Part shown: piece after piece, positions 55,146 to 64,000 of the stretch
Layout: each line of letters begins with the position of its first letter
Numbering within the stretch: the first letter of the stretch is position 1
NCBI GenBank assembly: GCA_017654935.2
Contig: CM065684.1
Span: forward strand, 60,910,854 to 60,974,853
DNA length: 64,000 bases
DNA from: Phymorhynchus buccinoides
Lineage: Eukaryota; Mollusca; Gastropoda; Neogastropoda; Raphitomidae
Direction of reading: 5' to 3'
Made by a program: the position numbers and the translations under genes
Notes under the pieces: model-generated
Database searches by the model: none
Told to the model about the DNA's origin: nothing
The model's input: the letters and a program-made list of their open reading frames with translations, nothing else

Positions 55146-55718
55146 TGTGACCCAGCACCACGAAAGGAACATTAAGTCGCTGGGCTAGTTTCTCACAACA
55201 GGCTTGGAAAGTCAAAAATCTCATTTTTATCAATTTTGAGTTATGGGTATTTTCGTGTTCTCTAACATCTTATCTTTCATATTTATAAAGGACAATCTTT
55301 AATATGGTCTCTAAACAGTCTTATAAGTGTTTTAAAATGAGTAGGTCAATGCATTTTCTTCAGTCAGGCTAGACTTTAGACTGTGTTTTCTCAAAATGAC
55401 TGACGCTCACCCTACTAACTCTGGAATGGATAAAGATCACACAAAAATGGTTCTTGTATCACTTGAAAGAGGATTGTCTGAAGTTTTCAAATGTAGAATT
55501 TTCTCTGAAGAAAATTATTGGAATTGTATTTTATCATATTTTTCGGACTAAGGACCATAATAAAGATTATCCTTTATAAATATGAAAGATAATATGTTAG
55601 AGAACTCGAAAATACCCATAACTCAAAATTGACCCCCAAATGAGATTTTTTACTTTGCAAGCCTGTTGGGATAAACTAGCCCAGCGACTTAATGTCCCTT
55701 TCATGGTACCGTGTCACA
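55146..55718. mobile_element. MITE with TGTGACCCAG / GTGTCACA ends and long arms
   Basis: The left arm TGTGACCCAGCACCACGAAA, with AAGTCGCTGGGCTAGTTT, is inverse to the right arm AAACTAGCCCAGCGACTTAA through GTACCGTGTCACA. The arms are about 100-140 bases. Relative of 51479-51874. Confidence 0.8.
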
Positions 55719-55934
55719 TATTTTATTGAATTTCAATTTCTTTGCACATTTTAACATATCTGTATAAATACAAGTCCATCGTAGGTGGGCACGCCAGTGC
55801 AATTTCAGTCTTTCAGTTTACTCAATGTACCAAAGGTGGTTTTCTTTTTTGCATTTTACAAATGTAGCCATATGTTGTGCCTTGCATGTTGTTGAATTCA
55901 TGACAAGCATTGGGTGTGCCTTTCAGGTGCCTTA

Positions 55935-56607
55935 TACAGTGGAACATCCCTATTAAGGCATTGAAAAATTGGCCCGAGGAAGGTCTTAACAGGTAGGAGT
56001 CTTAACTCAGTCAAGTCGTTCCGGCCATATATGTCCGGAATTAATAGATAGCTGTCAATTTGATGCATTTGCTTCAAGGGAAGTAAATCTGTGTGCACAC
56101 CATACCTTGGTCACTCCTAAACTCGCTTCACTCCCTTAGACCACAATTTCGCCTCTGACTTTGCTTTTGTAGTGGTTTGTTGTGGGGAAACCAATTGGTG
56201 TAGAGTTTTTCTATATAAAGTCTAAAGTCAATATATAAAAAAAGGCTGATCTACCACTTCCGTATGTCTAAACCTGAAGTAAAAACCTGTAATCTTCTTT
56301 CATTTCTCCTTCTGTTTATGTATGTTTTGTTTGTGTGTATACCTGGAGTGATTTGTGAGTTTTTTTAATCATTCAAAATCGTTGCGATGCAAATGAGTTA
56401 ATAGAGAGGTGGACACTCAATAGTCTGGATATGAAGGGTGGAAACAAATCGGTGTAAATGTTTTGGGTCCCATCTCAGAGGGGGTCTTAATAGGGAAGGT
56501 CTTAATGGGGAAGTTCCACTGTACTAGAAAATCGGTGTAAATGTTTTGGGGTCCCATCTCAGAGGGGGTCTTATTAGGGAAGGTCTTAATGGGGAAGTTC
56601 CACTGTA
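55935..56607. mobile_element. Pogo/Tigger-like MITE containing the 370-bp repeat, right end duplicated
   Basis: The left end TACAGTGGAACATCCCTATT. The right end GGTCTTAATGGGGAAGTTCC and ACTGTA occurs twice (ending at 56523 and 56607) in an 84-bp direct duplication. The 370-bp repeat (56037-56405) lies inside, also found without these ends at 50095. Confidence 0.75.
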
Positions 56608-56727
56608 CTAGCCCATAAAGGTATTGTTAAACAATAAGTTACTTGACAGTTGCAACATTTCCTATTTAATACCATATTTTATGGACTATCATATTATTTG
56701 GGTGCGCGCGCACTTATGTATGTGTGT

Positions 56728-56760
56728 GTGTGTGAGAGAGAGAGAGTGTGTGTGTGTGCC
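56728..56760. repeat. (TG)n/(GA)n microsatellite
   Basis: A short compound tract. Confidence 0.8.
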
Positions 56761-57640
56761 AGTGTAGGAGGGGTGTGATGGGAGCATGCACACATGTTCA
56801 CGCTGATGTGCATACGTGCATGTATGCCCTGTGCGTGTGTGTCTGTGTTTATGGATGATTATATATGGGTGTTATTTATTTTGCTCTGTTGAATATTTGA
56901 CATGTACACATTTCTTATGCCTAGTTTATGATTATATTATATGACTGTATTTTATTGCACTGTCTATATTTGGCATGGTTTTGATTATTATAATGTTTGA
57001 TATGTATTTTATTGTACTGAATGTATTTAACATGTTCTGAATATTATGTTATAATGTGTGATGTGTGTATTTATTGTCAAATCACAGGCGTAACCACAAT
57101 GAATTTATCTTTTGAGGTAATAAAGTATTGTTGAGTTGAGTTGAGTATAAAGCGCTCTTCCCAAATATTACACTAAATTCTGTTTTTGTTGTATCAGTTT
57201 TTAACTAAGAAATAAAAAGTCATAATGAATTTTTAGGGGCTAGGATCTCAAAGAAGGTATCGGCTTATTCATATTGTCCGTAAAGCATCATAATAATGTC
57301 AGAAGTCTGTTGTCAAAACGCATTACAAAAATTGGTGGCAATATTTCCTAGTGCTATTATGTCTTTCACTTAGGGCATTGAATTGAATTTTTGTTTCTAT
57401 TTTGTTGATAGTCTCGTCAGAAAAAACAATTTTTTATAGAGTACGAGGTAATGCTTGTTTTCCCACTGGCTAAGACTGTGTGACGAATGTGGTTCTGGTT
57501 CTGGTACTATACGTCAAAGGAGCCTATGAAGGCTATGTACTCGACGGAACTGGGAGAGCGCACTGAGAATTGAAATATAAAATCTTTTTTTAATCAAGAA
57601 TTTTTTGTTTGTTTTACTGTCTGGTGGTGTTGACATTTTT
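56761..57640. other. 3' flank, nothing assigned
   Basis: AT-rich. The repeated phrase TGTATTTTATTG(C/T)ACTG occurs three times between 56945 and 57075, and GAGTTGAGTTGAGTA at about 57132. No gene was seen. Confidence 0.4.
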
Positions 57641-57699
57641 TTAAGAGTTGACCATAGGCCTTTTCGCAGTATCCGGGCTGGACCAATCCGGCTAGCGTA

Positions 57700-57775
57700 G
57701 CGCTCACCGGGGACGAACCCCGACCGGCACAGCTCCTGCCCCTTCATTTACCACTACTTTGACCTATAGCCCCTA
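57700..57775 (-). repeat. tRNA-derived SINE head
   Basis: On the minus strand, AGGTCAAAGTAGTGGTAAATG (A-box/D-arm-like) precedes GGGGTTCGTCCCC (B-box and T-arm-like, with a GC stem), about 40 bases apart as in a tRNA. The downstream body GCGCTACGCTAGCCGGATTG runs to about 57650. It is not a functional tRNA because the acceptor and anticodon arms fail. Confidence 0.5.
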
Positions 57776-57892
57776 ATTCACTATTTTAATCTTTTGTTGG
57801 AGCAATCAGCATGCCCCGAAGGTAACGTAGTTGCCATTATAAAATTAGATTTTTTGTATTAAAAACAGGGCATACAATGGAAACTCGCTATT

Positions 57893-60890
57893 AACCCTTT
57901 CATTGCCAGCCACGTCTCAGCTAAGAATGTATGTCACACTTACCTGGCAGTAACAAAGATGGAGTATGCAATACTGGAGATTCTTTTAACCCTTTCATTG
58001 CCAGCCACTTCTCAGCTAAGAATGTATGTCACACTTACCTGGCAGTAACAAAGATGGAGTATGCAATACTGGAGATTCTTTTAACCCTTTCACTGCCAGC
58101 CACTTCTCAGCTAAGAATGTATGTCACACTTACCTGGCAGTAACAAAGATGGAGTATGCAATACTGGAGATTCTTTTAACCCTTTCACTGCCAGCCACTT
58201 CTCAGCTAAGAATGTATGTCACACTTACCTGGCAGTAACAAAGATGGAGTATGCAATACTGGAGATTCTTTTAACCCTTTCACTGCCAGCCACTTCTCAG
58301 CTAAGAATGTATGTCACACTTACCTGGCAGTAACAAAGATGGAGTATGCAATACTGGAGATTCTTTTAACCCTTTCATTGCCAGCCACTTCTCAGCTAAG
58401 AATGTATGTCACACTTACCTGGCAGTAACAAAGATGGAGTATGCAATACTGGAGATTCTTTTAACCCTTTCATTGCCAGCCACTTCTCAGCTAAGAATGT
58501 ATGTCACACTTACCTGGCAGTAACAAAGATGGAGTATGCAATACTGGAGATTCTTTTAACCCTTTCATTGCCAGCCACTTCTCAGCTAAGAATGTATGTC
58601 ACACTTACCTGGCAGTAACAAAGATGGAGTATGCAATACTGGAGATTCTTTTAACCCTTTCATTGCCAGCCACTTCTCAGCTAAGAATGTATGTCACACT
58701 TACCTGGCAGTAACAAAGATGGAGTATGCAATACTGGAGATTCTTTTAACCCTTTCACTGCCAGCCACTTCTCAGCTAAGAATGTATGTCACACTTACCT
58801 GGCAGTAACAAAGATGGAGTATGCAATACTGGAGATTCTTTTAACCCTTTCACTGCCAGCCACTTCTCAGCTAAGAATGTATGTCACACTTACCTGGCAG
58901 TAACAAAGATGGAGTATGCAATACTGGAGATTCTTTTAACCCTTTCATTGCCAGCCACTTCTCAGCTAAGAATGTATGTCACACTTACCTGGCAGTAACA
59001 AAGATGGAGTATGCAATACTGGAGATTCTTTTAACCCTTTCATTGCCAGCCACTTCTCAGCTAAGAATGTATGTCACACTTACCTGGCAGTAACAAAGAT
59101 GGAGTATGCAATACTGGAGATTCTTTTAACCCTTTCATTGCCAGCCACTTCTCAGCTAAGAATGTATGTCACACTTACCTGGCAGTAACAAAGATGGAGT
59201 ATGCAATACTGGAGATTCTTTTAACCCTTTCATTGCCAGCCACTTCTCAGCTAAGAATGTATGTCACACTTACCTGGCAGTAACAAAGATGGCAATACTG
59301 GAGATTCTTTAACCCTATGCAATACTGGATTCTTTTTTAACCCTCTTTTAACCCTTTCATTGCCAGCCACTTCTCAGCTAAGAATGTATGTCACACTTAC
59401 CTGGCAGTAACAAAGATGGAGTATGCAATACTGGAGATTCTTTTAACCCTTTCATTGCCAGCCACTTCTCAGCTAAGAATGTATGTCACACTTACCTGGC
59501 AGTAACAAAGATGGAGTATGCAATACTGGAGATTCTTTTAACCCTTTCATTGCCAGCCACTTCTCAGCTAAGAATGTATGTCACACTTACCTGGCAGTAA
59601 CAAAGATGGAGTATGCAATACTGGAGATTCTTTTAACCCTTTCATTGCCAGCCACTTCTCAGCTAAGAATGTATGTCACACTTACCTGGCAGTAACAAAG
59701 ATGGAGTATGCAATACTGGAGATTCTTTTAACCCTTTCATTGCCAGCCACTTCTCAGCTAAGAATGTATGTCACACTTACCTGGCAGTAACAAAGATGGA
59801 GTATGCAATACTGGAGATTCTTTTAACCCTTTCATTGCCAGCCACTTCTCAGCTAAGAATGTATGTCACACTTACCTGGCAGTAACAAAGATGGAGTATG
59901 CAATACTGGAGATTCTTTTAACCCTTTCATTGCCAGCCACTTCTCAGCTAAGAATGTATGTCACACTTACCTGGCAGTAACAAAGATGGAGTATGCAATA
60001 CTGGAGATTCTTTTAACCCTTTCATTGCCAGCCACTTCTCAGCTAAGAATGTATGTCACACTTACCTGGCAGTAACAAAGATGGAGTATGCAATACTGGA
60101 GATTCTTTTAACCCTTTCATTGCCAGCCACTTCTCAGCTAAGAATGTATGTCACACTTACCTGGCAGTAACAAAGATGGAGTATGCAATACTGGAGATTC
60201 TTTTAACCCTTTCATTGCCAGCCACTTCTCAGCTAAGAATGTATGTCACACTTACCTGGCAGTAACAAAGATGGAGTATGCAATACTGGAGATTCTTTTA
60301 ACCCTTTCATTGCCAGCCACTTCTCAGCTAAGAATGTATGTCACACTTACCTGGCAGTAACAAAGATGGAGTATGCAATACTGGAGATTCTTTTAACCCT
60401 TTCATTGCCAGCCACTTCTCAGCTAAGAATGTATGTCACACTTACCTGGCAGTAACAAAGATGGAGTATGCAATACTGGAGATTCTTTTAACCCTTTCAT
60501 TGCCAGCCACTTCTCAGCTAAGAATGTATGTCACACTTACCTGGCAGTAACAAAGATGGAGTATGCAATACTGGAGATTCTTTTAACCCTTTCACTGCCA
60601 GCCACGTCTCAGCTAAGAATGTATGTCACACTTACCTGGCAGTAACAAAGATGGAGTATGCAATACTGGAGATTCTTTTAACCCTTTCATTGCCAGCCAC
60701 TTCTCAGCTAAGAATGTATGTCACACTTACCTGGCAGTAACAAAGATGAAGTATGCAATACTGGAGATTCTTTTAACCCTTTCATTGCCAGCCACTTCTC
60801 AGCTAAGAATGTATGTCACACTTACCTGGCAGTAACAAAGATGGAGTATGCAATACTGGAGATTCTTTTAACCCTTTCACTGCCAGAGGA
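57893..60890. repeat. Satellite-like array, 95 bp x about 31, derived from a TTAA MITE end
   Basis: Units of exactly 95 bases begin TTAACCCTTTCATTGCCAGC and include GTCACACTTACCTGGCAGTA and AATACTGGAGATTC. Most units are identical; variants are CATTG or CACTG in the first block and ACGTC for ACTTC. One disrupted stretch lies at 59290-59355. The unit start, the TTACCTGG block and the AATACTGG-GATTCTT block are in the same order as in the dispersed MITEs at 9692, 39458 and 52168. The array runs directly into a MITE right part at 60880 (CACTGCCAGAGGAA, TTATCGATTTTCTTATTA). The repeated 70-residue open frame is not a gene. Confidence 0.95.
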
Positions 60891-60978
60891 ACACAGAAAT
60901 TATCGATTTTCTTATTATAACATTTAAAAGAGACCTGTGTAGATTCAATCTGAGAAAATGGTCTAGAGATCTTTCCTG

Positions 60979-61335
60979 ACTTTAGGGAGGTTCCACTGTA
61001 CTATGAAATGCCTTATAGTTATAGTCGCTTATGTATAGTGGCTGCATTTTAGAGCATGTTGCTTATCAAGTTAGTCCCTGGTGTTCATCAGTCCTATACT
61101 TTAGGGAGGTAACCACTGTACTATGAAATGCCTTATAGTTATAGTCGCTTATGTATAGTGGCTGCATTTTAGAGCATGTTGCTTATCAAGTTAGTCCCTG
61201 GTGTTCATCAGTCCTATACTTTAGGGAGGTAACCACTGTACTATGAAATGCCTTATAGTTATAGTCCCTTATGTATAGTGGCAGCGTTTTAGAGCATGTT
61301 GCTTATCAAGTTAGTCCCCGAGTCCTATACGTTTG
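60979..61335. repeat. Tandem repeat, 120 bp x 3
   Basis: Units start ACTTTAGGGAGGT at 60979, 61098 and 61218. Each contains CCACTGTACTATGAAATGCC and TAGAGCATGTTGCTTATCAA. The first unit's GGGAGGTTCCACTGTA equals the end of the pogo-like MITE family, so the array probably grew from a MITE end. Confidence 0.9.
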
Positions 61336-61375
61336 CTGCAATGTCACCTTTTGAAATCATTTCAGGATTGTGATA

Positions 61376-61930
61376 CGGTGGAACCTCCCTTATAAGACTC
61401 CCTACTTTTAAGACTCCCTACCCCCGTGGGGATACCGGGGACCTTTTGTATAAATAGTTCCCCCACCTTCTGGAAGTTCTGAATGCCCCACATGGCCAAA
61501 AAGGCCGTAAAGCCTTATTTCGTCATGGAAGTTCTGTGCTTGTAACTTCCTCTAATCTGTCGCTCTCTTTGACTCTGCCTTTTCCCTTTGCTTGCTGTTA
61601 TCTACTATCTTTCTGCCTTGCCGGGTCCATTCTCCTGCCTTTTTTCAAGAAACACTTGCAAAAAGATTTCCTCCAGCCGAAGTCGGACTTGCTGGGCCTA
61701 ACTATTTCTTAGTTAGGCGCATGACGCATCTGCTCTCATAATTGACAACAAACTGTCTGAGCGATCGAAGAAGAAGACTCCCTCCCACTTAAGACCTACT
61801 TCTCTGAGACATTGCCCTTCTTTGTAAGTATTAAAATTACCTCCCTTATACAAGTCCCTCCCATTTAAGACCTTATTTTGGATGATTTTTTTCTTAAAAC
61901 GGGATTGTACTGATAAAAGGAATCCTGTCA
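61376..61930. mobile_element. Pogo/Tigger-like MITE interrupted by a SINE-like element
   Basis: The left part CGGTGGAACCTCCCTTATAA, then the interior GACTCCCTCCCACTTAAGAC with ACTTCTCTGAGACATTGCCC after the insertion, matches 47584-47782. The right end is degraded (AAAACGGGATTGTACTGATA). Confidence 0.75.
61421..61777 (+). mobile_element. SINE-like family A, subtype 2, inserted in a MITE
   Basis: It starts CCCCGTGGGGATACCGGGGA and ATAGTTCCCCCACCTTCTGG, carries a 60-bp internal insertion (CCCACATGGCCAAAAAGGCC region) with GGAAGTTCTG on both sides, and ends CTGTCTGAGCGATCGAAGAA. The MITE sequence GACTCCCT occurs on both sides (about 61409 and 61775), fitting a target-site duplication. Confidence 0.8.
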
Positions 61931-62515
61931 GTACTTTTTTGTTGAGAACAATTGTTGAATAATATCATCAAACAAATCAAAGTGCTAGGTTGGCCAAAGA
62001 TTTCGTGTTTGTTTGTGTTGACATTCTTTTTTTATTTGTGTTTGTTAAAGATCACAATCCTTAAAGTTGTTGTGTCTGTGGTTGACTGAATAATTCAGGA
62101 TTTCAGGATTGTGATATTGAAAAAAACACTTGTTTTTTTGGTGGTGTTTTTTAGAATAATAGTTATTGTGGAATATCGTCAAACAGAATCAAACGAAGTA
62201 GTAGGTTGGCCAAAAATGTTGTGTTTTGTGTTGACATTGTTTTTTTAATTTCAAGTTTGTGTTGATGAGATCACAAATCATTGGTGAGAATAATTGTGTT
62301 TCTTGTTTTTGTATTAAATCTTTTCTTTTGGGTTTAAATTTCGACTCTATTTTATTTTGTGGTGAGATCACAATCCTTTTAGATGTGTCTTTGGCTGAAA
62401 TATATTTCAGGATTGTGATATTGGACAAAAATCCACTAGCTTTTTTTCCCTTTAGTTTAAGAATAATTGTTGTGGAATCGTCAAACAGAATCAAACAATG
62501 TGCTAGGTTGAACCA

Positions 62516-62587
62516 GCCGCCGTAGCTCAGTGGTTAGAGTTGCGGACTAGTGGCTGGGAGGTCTTGGGTTTGAATCCCATCAGGGTC
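62516..62587 (+). repeat. tRNA-like segment, unit 1 of the 642-bp array
   Basis: This 72-base stretch has TAGCTCAGTGGTTAGAG (A-box/D-arm) and GGTTTGAATCC (B-box), spaced as in a tRNA. The T-arm has about 4 pairs, but the acceptor ends GCCGCCG and CAGGGTC do not pair. This is a tRNA-derived SINE head, not a functional tRNA. It could act as an internal RNA polymerase III promoter. Confidence 0.7.
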
Positions 62588-63157
62588 TTGTTTTTTTTTG
62601 TGGCCCAGACCAGCTCCTACCCAGAGTGAATGCGCTATGGACTCAATGGGAAGACAGGGTTGACATTCTTTTTTTATTTGTGTTTGTTAAAGATCACAAT
62701 CCTTAAAGTTGTTGTGTCTGTGGTTGACTGAATAATTCAGGATTTCAGGATTGTGATATTGAAAAAAACACTTGTTTTTTTGGTGGTGTTTTTTAGAATA
62801 ATAGTTATTGTGGAATATCGTCAAACAGAATCAAACGAAGTAGTAGGTTGGCCAAAAATGTTGTGTTTTGTGTTGACATTGTTTTTTTAATTTCAAGTTT
62901 GTGTTGATGAGATCACAAATCATTGGTGAGAATAATTGTGTTTCTTGTTTTTGTATTAAATCTTTTCTTTTGGGTTTAAATTTCGACTCTATTTTATTTT
63001 GTGGTGAGATCACAATCCTTTTAGATGTGTCTTTGGCTGAAATATATTTCAGGATTGTGATATTGGACAAAAATCCACTAGCTTTTTTTCCCTTTAGTTT
63101 AAGAATAATTGTTGTGGAATCGTCAAACAGAATCAAACAATGTGCTAGGTTGAACCA

Positions 63158-63229
63158 GCCGCCGTAGCTCAGTGGTTAGAGTTGCGGACTAGTGGCTGGG
63201 AGGTCTTGGGTTTGAATCCCATCAGGGTC
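63158..63229 (+). repeat. tRNA-like segment, unit 2
   Basis: Identical to the segment at 62516-62587, 642 bases downstream. Confidence 0.7.
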
Positions 63230-63799
63230 TTGTTTTTTTTTGTGGCCCAGACCAGCTCCTACCCAGAGTGAATGCGCTATGGACTCAATGGGAAGACAGG
63301 GTTGACATTCTTTTTTTATTTGTGTTTGTTAAAGATCACAATCCTTAAAGTTGTTGTGTCTGTGGTTGACTGAATAATTCAGGATTTCAGGATTGTGATA
63401 TTGAAAAAAACACTTGTTTTTTTGGTGGTGTTTTTTAGAATAATAGTTATTGTGGAATATCGTCAAACAGAATCAAACGAAGTAGTAGGTTGGCCAAAAA
63501 TGTTGTGTTTTGTGTTGACATTGTTTTTTTAATTTCAAGTTTGTGTTGATGAGATCACAAATCATTGGTGAGAATAATTGTGTTTCTTGTTTTTGTATTA
63601 AATCTTTTCTTTTGGGTTTAAATTTCGACTCTATTTTATTTTGTGGTGAGATCACAATCCTTTTAGATGTGTCTTTGGCTGAAATATATTTCAGGATTGT
63701 GATATTGGACAAAAATCCACTAGCTTTTTTTCCCTTTAGTTTAAGAATAATTGTTGTGGAATCGTCAAACAGAATCAAACAATGTGCTAGGTTGAACCA

Positions 63800-63871
63800 G
63801 CCGCCGTAGCTCAGTGGTTAGAGTTGCGGACTAGTGGCTGGGAGGTCTTGGGTTTGAATCCCATCAGGGTC
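63800..63871 (+). repeat. tRNA-like segment, unit 3
   Basis: Identical box elements to the two upstream copies. After this copy the array ends and unique sequence starts at about 63944 (GACCACACAGTCGAGC). Confidence 0.7.
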
Positions 63872-64000
63872 TTGTTTTTTTGTGTGGCCCAGACCAGCTC
63901 CTACCCAGAGTGAATGCGCTATGGACTCAATGGGAAGACAGGGACCACACAGTCGAGCTTCATCCACTTGATGGATGTGTATGGAGAGTGTTGCTCTAAA

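Larger units (their letters stand above)
62017..63942. repeat. Tandem repeat, 642 bp x 3
   Basis: Units start GTTGACATTCTTTTTTTATT at 62017, 62659 and 63301. They are practically identical apart from a one-base run-length change in the third unit (CTTGTTTTTTTGTG). Within each unit there is an older, diverged duplication of about 320 bp (both halves hold ATCACAATCCTT, TTCAGGATTGTGATATTG and GTCAAACAGAATCAAAC). A third diverged half lies just upstream at 61915-62016. Confidence 0.95.

Noticed and set aside
57931..60927. About thirty tandem 70-residue frames (MSHLPGSNKDGV...)
   Set aside because: They overlap each other because each 95-bp unit holds a start; 95 is not a multiple of three, and the sequence is a MITE end.
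62516..62587. Functional tRNA gene (also the copies at 63158 and 63800)
   Set aside because: The boxes are good but the acceptor stem does not pair and the anticodon arm is poor; read as a tRNA-derived SINE head.

Overview
This is repeat-dense eukaryotic nuclear DNA. It has long introns with GT-AG borders, abundant CA/GT and CT/GA microsatellites, degenerate non-LTR retrotransposons, tRNA-derived SINEs and many MITE-like inverted-repeat elements. There is no bacterial gene organisation. The repeat mix suggests an invertebrate, possibly a lophotrochozoan such as a marine gastropod; that placement is a guess and no marker gene proves it.

Host gene. I can assemble one host gene on the + strand, from 13417 to 52537, from ten candidate coding exons: 13417-13467, 20269-20370, 28983-29088, 31922-31999, 33083-33180, 39092-39366, 42225-47348, 48043-48176, 50803-50903 and 52454-52537. 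Every exon has an AG before it and a GT after it where needed, and all nine junction phases agree. They give 6153 coding bases, or 2050 residues plus a stop. The protein has a compact N-terminal domain (about residues 10-145), a low-complexity linker, one 5.1-kb exon holding three different in-frame minisatellites (a 14-residue Cys-containing repeat, an 11-residue Lys-rich repeat and an 11-residue Ser/Lys/Arg repeat), basic nuclear-type tracts, a PLDLS (CtBP-type) motif, a SUMO-interaction-like motif, and a compact helical C-terminus on three small exons. From memory the N-terminus weakly resembles the SLX4IP (UPF0492) family. I give no gene symbol.

Layout. 1-13.4 kb, upstream of the gene: a short tandem array, several TTAA-flanked MITEs, a family with TACCGTA-type ends, a 53-bp tandem array, a foldback element, a 485-bp element with near-perfect 36-bp inverted ends, and a 1-kb compound CA microsatellite. 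13.4-42 kb, introns 1-6: fragments of several non-LTR lineages, a nearly complete APE-type LINE (about 21.85-26.74 kb) whose ORF2 has one nonsense codon and one frameshift, tRNA-derived sequences, a 440-bp pure CT tract, a 1.86-kb pogo/Tigger-like element and a hAT-type zinc-finger pseudogene. 42-52.5 kb: the large repeat-coding exon and the last three exons. 52.5-64 kb, 3' flank: nested pogo-like elements, further MITEs, about 31 copies of a 95-bp satellite whose every unit carries the end sequence of the dispersed TTAA MITE family, a 120-bp triplicate, and three nearly identical 642-bp units each carrying a tRNA-like A-box/B-box segment.

The main points of interest are the MITE-derived satellite, the host protein built from three coding minisatellites, two SINE-like subfamilies that share a 5' module but differ at the 3' end, and LINE and SINE-like elements that share a 3' tail.
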